A program made the translations under genes and the position numbers. Positions 8,531 to 19,415 of a stretch of DNA of 64,000 nucleotides are shown in pieces (position 1 is the stretch's first letter; each line of letters starts with the position of its first letter). Origin of the DNA: Eutreptiella sp. 'Long Island Sound 2002' (taxonomy: Eukaryota; Euglenozoa; Euglenophyceae; Eutreptiales; Eutreptiaceae). The stretch covers positions 56,521,498 to 56,585,497 of the forward strand of contig OZ038378.1 of assembly GCA_964036045.1 (NCBI GenBank). Direction: 5' to 3'. Below the pieces are notes generated by a model that worked only from the letters and a program-made list of their open reading frames with translations, had not been told where the DNA came from and made no database searches.

Positions 8531-11500
8531 CTCGACAGGGTAAACCCAGCTCGGTAATCAAGACTCGAACTAGGAGCGAGCTGGGTCCTAGTGTTGCGTA
8601 GCGCATTGGAGATCACCGTTGAGGAAAGACTGCTTGCTTTTGAGATGTGCCTCCACGGTTGGGACAATCGTCCTGAAACACAGCTAGAAAACGGCTTGTT
8701 TTCACCGCAAAATGGACCACCGCGTGGCACCACAGCGTCTGACACGCCTTCTTGAACACCCATTGGCCATCCTTTGATATCCCAATCGCCATGAAAGAGC
8801 AACGGCCCTCATCGGAAACACCTGCTTGGCGCAGCAGCGATCGTCCTGAACTTTCAGGACAATCGTCCTGAAAACAGCCGAAAACAGCCCAAAAACGGCC
8901 ATTTTTGGACACTAAATCGGCCGTAGGACGAGCTAGACGGCTCGAAACGCAACAAAACTTGTTTGTGGTGGTGCGCCTTGGCCCCCGGTCATTTTGAGCT
9001 AGTTGGATGCCGGTTCTGAACCGCGGTGTGGTCGCAAGGACTTTTGAACCGCCTGCTTGCTGCTGCTGCTGCTGCTGCTAAAACGTGTAGCTCATCCTTG
9101 GCCCCTAAAAGGTGGTGTAAAACCTCGACAGGGTAAACCCAGCTCGGTAATCAAGACTCGAACTAGGACCGAGCTGGGTCCTAGTGTTGCGTAATGCCTT
9201 GGAGATCGCTGCGGGTGAAAGACCGCTTGCTGTGCAGATTTGCCTCCACATTCAGGATGATCGTCGTGAAACACGGCTCAAAAACGGCTCGTTTTCACCT
9301 CAAAATGGACCACTGCATGGCACCACAGCGTGGTACACGCCTTATTGAACACCAATTTGCCATCCTTTAATAGCCCAATGGCCATGAAAGAACAACAGCC
9401 CTGATGGGAAACACCTGCTTGGTGCAGCGGCGATGGTCGTGAAGTTTCAGGACGATCATCCTGAAAACAGCCCAAAACAGCCCCAAAATGGCCATTTTTG
9501 GACACTAAATCGGCCGTAGAATGGGCTAGACGGCTCGAAACGGCACGAAACCTGTTTGTGGTGATGCGCCTTGGCTCCCCGGTCGTTTTGAGCTACTTTG
9601 ATGCACGTTTTGAGCCGCGGTGTGGTCGCAAGGACTTTTTATGCGCCTATTGCTGCTTGCTGCTGCTTGCTGTTGCTGCTTGCTAAAACGTGTAGCTCAG
9701 CCTTGGCCCCTAAAAGGTGGTGTAAAACCTTGACAGGGTAAACCCAGCTCAGTAATTCAGACTCGAACTAGGACCGAGCTGGGTCCTAGTCTTGCCTAAC
9801 GCATGGGAAATCACCGTTGAAGAAAGACCGCTTGCTTTAGAGGTGTGTCCTGAAACACGGCTCAAAAACGGCTCCTTTTTACCTCAAAATGGACCACCGC
9901 GTGGCACCACGGTGTGGTACACGCCTTATTGAACACCCATTTGCCATCCTTTGATAGCCCAATCGCCATGAAAGAGCAACGGCCCTCATCGGAAACACCA
10001 GTTTGGCATAGCGGCGATCGTCCTGAACTTTCACGACGATCGTCCTGAAAACGGCCGAAAACAACCCAAAAACGGCCATTTTTGGACACTAAATGGGCCG
10101 TAGAACCGGCTAGACGGCTCGAAACGCAACGAAACTTGTTTGTGGTGATGCGCCTTGGCTCCCCGGCCGTTTTCAGCTACTGGGATGCCGGTTTTGAGCC
10201 GCGGTGTGGTCGCAAGGACTTTTGGGGCGCCGCTGCTGCTTGCTGTTCCTGCTAAAAGGTGTTGCTTAGCCTTGGCCCCTAAAAGGTGGTGTAAAACCTC
10301 GACAGGGTAAACCCAGCTCGGTAATCAAGACTCGAACTAGGACCGAGCTGGGTCCTAGTCTTGCGTAACGCATGTGAAATCACCGTTGAAGAAAGACAGC
10401 TTGCTTTAGAGATGTGCCTCCATGGTTACGGCGATTGTCCTGAACCACGGCTCAAAAACGGCTCATTTTCACGTCAAAATGGACCACGGCGTGGCACCAC
10501 GGCGTGGTACACGCCTTATTAAACACCCATTGGCCATCCTTTGATAGCCCAACCGCCATGAAAAAACAACGGCCCTCATCGGAAACACCGGCTTGACGTA
10601 GCGGCGATCGTCCTGAACTTTCAGGACGATCGTCCTGAAAACAGCCCAAAACAGCCCAAAAACGGCCAAAAACAGCCCAAAAGCGGCCATTTTTGGACGC
10701 TAAATCGGCCGTAGCACGGGCTAGATGGCTCGAAATGCAACGAAACCTGTTTGTGGTGATGCGCCTTGGCTCCCAGGTCGTTTTGAGCTACTTGGATGCC
10801 CGTTTTGAGCCGCGGTGTGGTCGCAAGGACTTTTGGACCTTCTGCTGCTTGCTGCTGCTTGCTGCTGTTGCTGCTAAAACGTGTTGCTCATCCTTGGCCC
10901 CTAAAAGGTGGTGTAAAACCTCGACAGGGTAAACCCAGCTCGGTAATCAAGACTCGAACTAGGACCGAGCTGGGTCCTAGTCTTGGGTAACGCATTGGAG
11001 ATCACCGTTGAGGAAAGACGGCTTGCTTTCGAGATGTGCCTCCACGGTTGGGACGATGGTCCTGAAACGCGGCTGGAAAACGTCTCATTTTCACCTCAAA
11101 ATGCACCACTGCGTGGCACCACGGCGAGGTACACGCCTTATTGAACACCCATTTGCCACCCTTTAATACCCCAATCGTCATGAAAGAACAACGCCCCTCA
11201 TCGGAAACACCGGCTTGACATAGCGGCGATCGTCCTGAACTTTCAGGACGATCGTCCTGAAAACGGCCGAAAACAGCCAAAAAACGGCCATTTTTGGACA
11301 CTAAGTTTTGGGGCGTAGAACCAGCTAGACGGCTCGAACCGCAACGAAACTTGTTTGTGGTGATGCGCCTTAGCTCCCCGGTCGTTTTGAGCTACTTGGA
11401 TGCCGGTTCTGAGCCACAGTGTGGTTGCAAGGACTTTATAAGCGCCTGCTGCTTGCTGCTGCTGCTTGCTGCTTGCTGCTGCTAAAACGTGTTGCTCACC

Positions 11501-12768
11501 CTTGGCCCCTAAAAGGTGGTGTACAACCTCGATAGGGTAAACCGAGCTCAGTAATCAAGACTCGAACTAAGACCGAGCTGGGTCCTAGTCTTGCGTAACG
11601 CATTGGAGATCACCGTTGAAGAAAGACCGCTTGCTTTAGAGATGTGCCTCCACGGTGACGACGATGGTCCTGAAACACGGCTCAAAAATGGCTCATTTTC
11701 ACCTCGAAATTGACCACCCTGTGGCACCACGGCATGGTACATGCCGCATTGAACACCCATTTGCCATCATTTGACAGGCCAATCGCCACGGAAGAACGAC
11801 GGCCCTCATTGCAAACGCCCACTTGACACACCGGCGATCGTCCTGGGTGTTGAGGACGATCGTCCTGAAAGCAGCCAAAAATACCCAAAAACGGCCATTT
11901 TTGGACACTAAATCGGCCGTAGAACGGGCTAGACGGCTGGAAATGCAACGAAACTTGTTTGTGGTGATGCGGCTTGGCTCCCCGGTCATTTTGAGCGACT
12001 TGAATGTCGGTTTTGAGCCGCGGTGTGGTCTCAAGGACTTTTTAAGCGCCTGCTTGCTGCTGCTTGCTGCTGCTGCTGCTGCTGCTGCTTGCTGAAGCGT
12101 GTAGCTCAGCCTTGGCCCCTAAAAGGTGGTGTAAAACCTCGACAGGGTAAATCCAGCTCGGTAATCAAAACTCGAACTAGGACCGAGCTGGGTCCTAGTC
12201 TTGCGTAACGCATTGCAGATCACCGTTGAAGAAAGACCGCTTCCTTTAGAGATGTGCCTCCATGGTTACGACGGTTGTCGTGAACCACAGGTGGAAAACG
12301 GCTCATTTTCACCTCAAAATGGACCACGGCGTGGCACCACGGCGCGGTACACGCCTTATTGAACACCCATTTGCCATCCTTTAATAGCCCAATTGCCATG
12401 AAAGAACAACGGCCCTCATCGGAAACACCTGCTTGGCGTAGCGGCGATCGTCCTGAACTTTCAGGACGATCGTCCTGAAAACAGCCGAAACCAGCCCAAA
12501 AACGGCCATTTTTGGACACTAAATCGGCCGTAGAACGAGCTAGAAGGCTCAAAATGCAACAAAACTTTTTTGTGGTGATGCCCCTTGGCTCCACGGTCAT
12601 TTTGAGCTACTTGGATGCCGGTTTTGAGCCGCGGTGGGGTCTCAAGGACTTTTTAAGCGCCCGCTTGCTTGCTGTTGCTGCTTGCTGCTGTTGCCGCTAA
12701 AACGTGTAGCTCATCCTTGGACCCTAAAAGGTGGTGTAAAACCTCGACAGGGTAAACCCAGCTCGGTG
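8531..12768 (-). repeat. Right tandem array of the ~0.6-kb satellite, inverted
   Basis: Seven units begin with CTCGACAGGGTAAACCCAG or a one-base variant, at 8531, 9124, 9729, 10298, 10920, 11528 and 12138. A 25-bp partial unit at 12743-12767 closes the array. Periods are 569-622 bp. It is the reverse complement of the 1-3115 array, with CTG-rich microsatellites in place of AGC (for example about 9059-9078 and 12052-12092). The unit-to-unit differences are mostly microsatellite length and point changes. Open frames of 99-126 codons in some copies (8613-8912, 11002-11301, 12220-12600, all minus) share the same ending but are disrupted elsewhere. Confidence 0.93.
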
Positions 12769-13010
12769 ATAATCTTTAATTAATATCTCAAAAATTAATG
12801 GATTTGTATTAATATTAAGCTGAAAAAATTAAGCGAACCGCTCCCAAAACTAACCCAAACAAAAACATGCGCCACCAACAGCTCAGTGTAACACGGATGG
12901 GGGGTGGGGGGTTGTGCCTCACCATATGGGCACCCGCGAGAGGGAGGGGGGGGGGGCAACTTGCGGGGAGGGGGTCACCAACAAAACCTTGTGCAGAACG
13001 TGTTGCACTG
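12769..13010. other. AT-rich stretch followed by a G-rich stretch, no gene seen
   Basis: Directly after the array the sequence turns AT-rich (about 12769-12840), then G-rich with a run of about ten G near 12945-12954. I see no coding or RNA feature. Confidence 0.6.
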
Positions 13011-13011
13011 C

Positions 13012-13320
13012 CCCCATAGAACACACCCCCACTTAACACAGCTCCACAAACCACAACACCACACACCACAGCCCCACGCAGCATGGCCTAGTGCAGTGCA
13101 ACCCCACACAGCACAGCCCCACACACCAAAGCCCGCGAGACCTTGGATCCACACACCACAGCCAGAAACACCACAGCCCCACACACCACCACACCACACA
13201 CCACATCCCCATCCACCACAGCCCTACACACCACATCCCGACACCATACCCCCATACACCCCGGCCCCATACACCCAGCCCCACAGACCATACCCCCATG
13301 TACCACATTGCCATGGGGAG
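13012..13320. repeat. Degenerate CCACA/CCCC low-complexity repeat
   Basis: Irregular repeats of CACACCACAGCCCCACA-like text. Open frames here read as His/Pro/Thr strings or Cys/Trp/Val/Gly strings in every frame, as expected of a simple repeat rather than a gene. Confidence 0.85.
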
Positions 13321-13531
13321 GGGCGGGGAGTGCAAGGGAAGGGTAACATACCTGGAAGCCACGAACAACACACAAAAAAACTTGCAAAAACCTGCCACAA
13401 TCTGCAAAAAGAAAACAGCATACCCTCCCTAACCTGGACCGTGTGGGCAAGCGGTGGTGACAAAGAAGGGAGGAAGGAGGGATGTGTGTGGGAGGCAATT
13501 TGTGTGGGGGGGTACCTTCATCATCGTCTTT

Positions 13532-13532
13532 G

Positions 13533-13590
<58 letters not shown>
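13532..13590. repeat. (TC)n(TG)n microsatellite
   Basis: About 12 TC repeats pass directly into about 16 TG repeats. It is flanked by GGGGGGG and AGGAGG stretches. Confidence 0.97.
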
Positions 13591-13591
<1 letters not shown>

Positions 13592-13726
13592 CTTGGAAAG
13601 CCGCAGAAGAAAAAGGTGCAATTATGCTACATATGTGTCATTCCTCCTAAAACGCACTTGGTAGTGGGGTGGGGTGGAGGGTCACAAAGCACAACATCGC
13701 CATGTATTAATATATTAAAGGTACAC

Positions 13727-14160
13727 AAGAAGGGTACGACTTGGTGCATTCATGTGGCTAGATGGGCTAAAATGGGTCAAAATAGCTTCAAAGTGGGCGC
13801 AATCGTCCAATTTGAGCTCCCCAAGTGGTCCAACATTATTATTTCTGGAAAAACATGTTGTTGACCCATTTTTGACACGCATTTGGTCACAAAATGACCC
13901 ATTTTCAAGGCTTTTTGAGATCTTAGATGGGCCGAAAAGCCTCAAAATAGGCTCAAAATGGGCTTATTGCACTTGCTTGCGCACCCCTAACTGTCCACGA
14001 TCTCTTTTGGAAAAACATGCTTTTGACCCATTGTTGACCCATTTTTGGTCCCAAAACAGTCCATTTTTGAGGCATTTTGGGATTTCCCCAGGCCAAAACG
14101 TCACCAGTGGCTGAAAATGGGCTAAAAACACTTGTTTGAGCATCCCAAGTGGTCTACGGT
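13727..14160 (+). repeat. Dispersed repeat family A, copy 1
   Basis: Begins near GGTACACAAGAAGGG and CTTGGTGCATTCATGTGGC. Two ~170-190 bp subunits follow, each with GGAAAAACATG, TTTTGACCCATT, TTTTTGGTC and CTCAAAATGGGCT-like blocks. Related copies are at 15296-15710 and 19030-19290. No coding capacity is evident. The origin is unknown; it could be a decayed nonautonomous element. Confidence 0.75.
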
Positions 14161-14165
14161 GCGAC

Positions 14166-14400
14166 CGGTGAGTTTTTTTTGCTCAAAGCTTGGACTCGGC
14201 AAGTCCACCACCTAGGCTCTAGCAGGGCTAGATTCCGGAAGGATTTGAGATGTCGGGACGGAGCAATGACCAAACCGGAAAGGAAAAATGTGGCTTTTTT
14301 GTTGTTGCTTGCTTGTTGGTATCTAGATTTCAAGGGAGAGGAGTGTAGTCGTATACTTTCGCCACGGGGGGGGGGGGGTTCAAAACCAATGCGGTGAACA
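14166..14400 (+). repeat. Dispersed repeat family B, copy 1
   Basis: Shares with 16205-16415 the ordered blocks GCTCAAA..CTTG, CCACCACCTAGGCTC, GGATTTGAGA..GGGACGGAG, a TTG-rich tract, then CTAGATTT and a homopolymer run (here about 11 G). It follows family A by only a few bases. Confidence 0.7.
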
Positions 14401-15184
14401 AGTCGGCCACTTCGGGCCGAAGCTCGGCAATGGTACCTTGCTCCATTAGAGATGCCCGGCTCCCACTCTATTCTGAGTGTGCCAATTCAAAAATCGATGA
14501 GTTGGACCTCAAATCAACAATATGTTGGCACCACGGGCCGTTTTCGGTCATTGGGTCGGGATTTTGGCCTGCCCGGGTTTTGCATTGCACGGGTACCCGT
14601 GAACCATATTAGGCCCATTGCTACAACATATCGCCGCAAAACCACAAAAGATGCGCAGCTTCATGATCAATGCATTGGTGTTGGTGCCATGTCCTAACTC
14701 AATGTTATCTCGAACATATTCGGGATTTGCCAATTTGGGAACTTGAAAATCTGTTGAATTTAAGGAAATGAGAGCCATGGCACAACACGTATGTGGAACT
14801 GCTCGCCCTGTTGTGCCTTCCCGTGGTGTCATTCGGCCTTAGGAGTTGTTTCCTTTTTCTGCATTCGGCATGTCCAACATGGGTGGGGCTGACGCAAATA
14901 CAAAAATACTGTATATTGGCGCTTGAACAAAGAAAGATGATCCATGTAGGGCACAACCATGTCTGCCGCATGCAGTCAGCAGAAAAAAGGCAAACAACAC
15001 GCAAATCACCCGACTTCGCTCCTCGACAAACCTTGCCACCGTCTCGACAAGCTCCAACCCTTGTTTTTTGGGGGGGCATGTCCAAAGTAGGGGGGGGGGG
15101 AGACTTTTCCCGTGTGGGAATGGCGGCATTCGGTCGAAAATCCCGATTTCATGAAAAATTGACTTTCACCGCATTAAAACAACC
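14401..15184. other. No recognisable gene
   Basis: Mixed-composition sequence with short open frames only. A piece near 14805-14835 (GTGCCTTCCCGTGGT) echoes the edge sequence near 3480. G runs occur near 15068 and 15091-15100. I cannot assign a function. Confidence 0.5.
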
Positions 15185-15215
15185 TCTTTGAACCCCCCTC
15201 CCTTGGGCACAACAA

Positions 15216-15244
15216 CCATATACATACATATATACATATATATC
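15216..15244. repeat. AT/AC microsatellite
   Basis: Short tract of alternating ATAC and ATAT units. Confidence 0.9.
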
Positions 15245-15295
15245 CTCTAACCAACATCCCTCTCCCCATTTCTAGGACGCTCCACAGCACAGCTA

Positions 15296-15710
15296 TGGGT
15301 ACGCCACAAGTGTATAGCTTGGTGCATTCATGTGGCTGCATGTGCTACATTGGGTCGAGATGGGCTCAACATGGGCTCCATTATCCCGTTTCAGCAACCC
15401 AAATACTTTGGAACATCATTTGGACCCATTTTTGACATGTTTTTGGCTTCTTAGGGGCTTAGGGGGGGCGAAATGGCTCAAAACAGGCTCAAAATGGGCT
15501 AAAATTGGGCTCATTTCACTTGTTGACCCAAAATGATCCAAGATTAATTTTGAAAAAATGTGTTTTTGGCCTTTTTTTGGTTCCAAAACGGCCCGTTTTC
15601 AAGGTATTTGGGATTTCCCATGGGTCAAACTTGGCCACCACGGGCTCAAAACGGGCAAAAAACATTTGTTTGAGCCCCATCCCAAGCGGTCTCGGAACAA
15701 CTTTGGAAAA
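15296..15710 (+). repeat. Dispersed repeat family A, copy 2
   Basis: Has the same entry block (GGGTACGCCACAAGTGTATA, CTTGGTGCATTCATGTGGC) and two subunits with GACCCATTTTTGACA, CTCAAAATGGGCT and TTGTTTGAGCCCCATCCC-type text as copy 1. The divergence indicates an old insertion or duplication. Confidence 0.75.
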
Positions 15711-16204
15711 AAATTTTGCCCTAGGGACCCTGCTGGACCCAGGTTGGGGCCCAACCATGCAGGGTCCGGGTTGCCCTGGGTCCACCAATTGACCATTGGT
15801 ATGGGGGTCTAGGCGTCTCTTTGGGCGAACTTGAGACTTGGAAACAATGAAAACTCCAATGGGCTAGGTTCCCCCGGAATTCGGATTTGAGCCACATAGC
15901 CCAATATGCGGCCCATTCCAGGTTTTGGGGCTGGTGGACACAAACAGCGCAACCCTGGCGGCATTTATGGACATTCTTTGGCCGTTTCTCAGACATATCA
16001 TGGAGCTACAAGATAAGAAAGGGCTCCTTGCCACCCGCACATGAAGCCGCATGTGTGGTGTAGCAACAGCTTCCCTTCGTTTGGCTGTGTTGAACAGGTA
16101 ATAGGGTTGTCTTGGGGGCACAATGGCTCTTGCTGGCCCTAAATGGCGCAGATTTGGGAAGGCACCTCCCGACTTGGTGCCCCCACCCTAGGCCGCCAGC
16201 GGTG
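15711..16204. other. No recognisable gene
   Basis: Lies between family A and family B copies. Short open frames on both strands show no recognisable motifs. Confidence 0.5.
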
Positions 16205-16415
16205 GGTTTTGGGCTCAAACTTGCGATTTGGCAAAGCCACAACCTAGGCTCCAGGGTGACTAATTAAGCAAAGGATCTGAAGCGTTGGGACAGAGTGCTG
16301 GCCAAAACGGAATGGAGATGTGCTTGTTGTTGTTGTTGTTGTTGTTTATTAGCTAGATTTAAGGGGACAGGGGTATAGCAATATATGGCATAAATTGTAA
16401 CACCCCCCCCCCCAC
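16205..16415 (+). repeat. Dispersed repeat family B, copy 2
   Basis: Matches copy 1 in block order, ending in a (TTG)n tract (about 16322-16348), TAGCTAGATTT and a poly-C run. The homopolymer is C here and G in copy 1, so the two tails have diverged or one has been inverted. Confidence 0.7.
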
Positions 16416-16764
16416 CATATGGAGAGGATTGGGGTGCAAGTAAGCATCACACCCCAAATTGTATGAGTGAGGAACACAAATAAACACTGTTGAGAAATTT
16501 TCTTGGATGGTTGGAATGGAGCATTTGGGCACACAAAGGTCCGGGTAGGGCTAAAAAGATGGTATGATTTTAGTCAAAATAGGGTCTTAACTACGTACCT
16601 CAAAATAGCAAAATATGCAACATTGGGCCAAAAAAGGGTAAGGCAGCACGGTGTTGGGCCTCTGCCCCCCAGCACAGCAAAAGGGTTGAGAATGGAAGAA
16701 GAGGGAGGAATTAATCTCATTGGGTTGGGGCTTTTGTGGGTCTTGTGAGGTGAAGACACCTATT
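16416..16764. other. No recognisable gene
   Basis: Unassigned sequence between repeat family B and family C. I see no motif or structure worth naming. Confidence 0.45.
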
Positions 16765-16985
16765 TTGGCTAGTTGGGGGGATGATGTCACTCGGTAAGTA
16801 CACCCTATTTTTTTTTAATTTATCGGCCCAAAAAATAGGGCGGGGGTCCATGACCCCAACTAAACCTTGGCCACAAGTCGTAACCCCCCCCCCCCCACCG
16901 TGCCTCAGCGGCCGGGGTTGGGTTGGGGTTAGGGACACCCCCCATTTTGGGTCGAGAAACGCAAAAAGAAAATGTATCGGGTCAA
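16765..16985 (+). repeat. Dispersed repeat family C, copy 1
   Basis: Begins with GGGGGGATGATGTCACTCGG followed by TAAGTACACCCTATTTTTTT. It contains GACCCCAACTAAACC, a run of about 14 C, and CCCATTTTGGGTCGAGAAAC. It is compared with 18765-18960, where the left blocks match directly and the right block matches as reverse complement. Confidence 0.65.
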
Positions 16986-17297
16986 TTTGAGATGGTGGCG
17001 GGTCACTAGGCCCCTGCCAAGTTCCTAAAAAATGGTTGTTCCTACCCATCCCCAAAAAGAGCCTCCAAAACCTAAACATAGCACTCTATACCTCAGAAAA
17101 CCAACCAATCCCCGAACCAGTCTTCACCCTAGTCTCCGGCATGCTAGTGACCGCGTGATGTGATGGCAACCTCTTGCCAGGCTGCCGGATGTGGCCTATT
17201 CCTATGCCGGAGACTGTCGGATGTGAGTGTTGTTTTGCATTTGGGTTTTTCTTGATTGTTTGGCTCACAAAAGTGTAAAACTTGCCCCTTTGGGTGA

Positions 17298-17930
17298 TTG
17301 GCACTCAAGGCATACTTTTGGGATGCCGGTGTGGGCAACTACACCAGTGTCAATCCTGCTCAGCGTGTTGTCAGCATGTTGAGCCAAAGTTGGCTCACGC
17401 TGGATACACTATGCAACCCTCAAAAATACACACCATTATTGAACACAATGGAGTTAGTATCACGGTTGCAAGAATGGACACAACGAATGCCACACAACCA
17501 ACATGCCCTGGCATGTTCCACATTTGACTTCAGATCACTGTACACCAACATAACTTGGCGCAATTTGTTGCGCACGTGGGAGTGGTGGAAACGGTGGTAC
17601 AAAGATCTGCCTGACACTAAATTTGGGGGGGGGGGGGTAAGTGAAGGGGCAAATATGTATGTTGACATGTTCTTCTCCCCAATGGACCAAGCAGAGGTGA
17701 ACCATCTGAAGTGCTTCTTCCCCTATCTGCACCTTCCCTCTTTAGATGAGAGTATTGATCTGGGTCTAGTGCTGTTGAATGGTGTACACATGCACGTATT
17801 TTTTGAATGCCTTGGCGCTGAAGTCTATCGACAGTGCATTGGTTTGGCCATTGCTCTGCAGCTATGAAAATCTTACCGTATGTGCACTAAGAGATTACAA
17901 GGGGTTATTCGGCGCCTAGGAGACCCTTTG
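17298..17930 (+). pseudogene. Degenerate reverse transcriptase fragment
   Basis: The frame 17298-17867 contains STFDFRSLYTNI (about 17517-17555), like the RT motif around the first catalytic Asp in Penelope/DIRS-type and related RTs. Further on is VYRQCIGLAIAL (about 17823-17860), resembling the YRQxxGIPMG motif B but with the Gly-Ile-Pro-Met-Gly core degraded. The next expected text (SYENL, like the LYSYE of intact RTs) lies in a shifted frame just past 17860. No YxDD box is clear. A run of about twelve G (near 17626-17637) sits within the frame and probably arose by slippage. I read it as a decayed retroelement fragment; which RT clade is uncertain. Confidence 0.55.
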
Positions 17931-17934
17931 CATA

Positions 17935-18529
17935 TCGTGCAAATCCTACCACTGCCATGGGAATCTAAACACAGGTATGGCCAACCAAGATTGGATCATT
18001 TGGACAATGTGGTGGGTGGGATGGGTCCAAAAAAAAATGCACATTCTCAGAGCACCATTCCATGCTCTGTGCCATTGGTGTGGTGCAGAGAGTGGCTAAT
18101 CGAATTCCACAGCTAAATAATATCAGATTGTTTGCTATTTTAAAGCCCTTGCCTAACCTTGGGGCTATTTTCCGCACACAGATGTGTGCCACACTTGATG
18201 GTCATGCGCGCGCATCGCAGGAGAATGCATAGCAGCTGTAGGGAGAGAATGATGGTCTCTACAGCAAATTTGTGTCGCAATTTGCTGGTGTCATTTTTGC
18301 CCATGAGTGTTTCACAGCTTGTTGGCTGATCAGGGCCTGTGTCAGCCGAAACTAGTCTGCACCGAGTAGAGGGAAAGAAAGACACACCCCATCTTGCTCT
18401 CGTGCTACCGCTGTATCGCCGTGTGGGAGCCGATTGAGGCCTGGTGTACAAGCAGCTCGGTTTTTCTTGAGGCGAAATCATTCAAGGTTGTACATCAAAC
18501 ACAAAACTTTTATTTGCGCTTCTGGGAGA
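17935..18529. other. Unassigned, may include more of the decayed RT
   Basis: Follows the RT fragment. Frames are short and no YxDD or RNase H motif is identifiable. Confidence 0.4.
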
Positions 18530-18534
18530 GTGGT

Positions 18535-18652
18535 GTTTGCTCTGCCGGAGGCTGCCGGATGTGGACCAAACTTCTGCCGGAGGCTGGCGGGTGTAACCTG
18601 ATGTTTTTGCCGGAGGCTGCTGGAGGCGGCCAAAAATTTTGCCGGAGACTGT
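18535..18652. repeat. GCCGGAGGCTG-type short repeats
   Basis: Four to five copies of TGCCGGAGGCTG-like text, irregularly spaced, with GGATGTGG linkers. A related inverted and direct pair lies at about 17148-17222 (TGCCGGATGTGG, GCCGGAGACTGTCGGATGTG). Function unknown. Confidence 0.7.
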
Positions 18653-18764
18653 GATCAAAACTGCCCCGAACCCATTGCCGTCAAGGCCTTCCACCACATC
18701 CATTCTTCACCTTTTTGCCCCACACCTCACTGTACCATTTCTTGAGCCAACCAAGTATATTTTC

Positions 18765-18960
18765 GGGGATGATGTCAATCGGTAAGACTACCCTATTTTT
18801 TTGGCAAATTTTCGCCCTTGCCTGGCCCCAGTAGTGCCGAGTTGGGCTCTGAAGCCATTTTGTTTTTGCGATTCTTGACCCCCAAAAGGGGGGGGGGTTC
18901 CTTGACCCCAACCTAACCCCGGACGGTGGGGCTCTGGGGGGGGGGGGCGTTGCCAACTTA
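18765..18960 (+). repeat. Dispersed repeat family C, copy 2, internally rearranged
   Basis: GGGGATGATGTCAATCGGTA followed by AGACTACCCTATTTTTTT matches copy 1 directly. The later block CATTTTGTTTTTGCGATTC followed by TTGACCCCCAAAAGG matches the reverse complement of copy 1's right end. G runs of 10-12 are present. Confidence 0.6.
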
Positions 18961-19029
18961 TGCCATTTATTTTTTTTAATATCATCCAATCTGCACCCCT
19001 CTCCCCCTGTCTATGTGGCTCCATGAGCT

Positions 19030-19290
19030 CTAAGGTATGCAACAAGTGTACAACTTGGTGCATATATGTGGCTAGATGGGCTAAGGTGGGTCAAAATGGG
19101 GTGAAAATGGGTGCAATTATCCCAAAATGGTCCAGGATCATTATTGGAAAAAATGTTTTGAGCCATTGTTGACGGGTTTTTGGTCAAAAAATGGCCCTTT
19201 TCAATGCTTTTTGGGACCTAAGAAGGCCGGCCCACCATGGCACAAAACGGGCTCAAAATGGGCTCATTTCACTTGTTTGTGCACCCGGTG
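19030..19290 (+). repeat. Dispersed repeat family A, copy 3
   Basis: Has the entry block GTATGCAACAAGTGTACAAC followed by TTGGTGCATATATGTGGC, then one subunit with TTGGAAAAAATG, GTTGACGGGTTTTTGGTC and CTCAAAATGGGCTC. It ends near TTGTTTGTGCACCC, about 120 bases from the last CNBD exon. Confidence 0.75.
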
Positions 19291-19415
19291 AGAACATGGG
19301 GAAAGGGGAGGAGCGGGAGGTGGCATTCGAAGGATCACGCAGCAGCATCCCACACTCCAGCTCCCTCGCCCCTGTGTGCCTCTCAACCATGGGCGTGCAC
19401 ACACGCAGCTCATAC

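Noticed and set aside
8529-8600. Canonical Helitron 3' terminus (hairpin followed closely by CTRR)
   Set aside because: The hairpin is present, but the next bases are ACCTCGACAGGG with no CTRR at the usual distance before the satellite begins.
12904-13650. Plus-strand frame of 248 codons rich in His/Pro/Thr
   Set aside because: It simply translates the CCACA repeat and the following TC/TG microsatellite.
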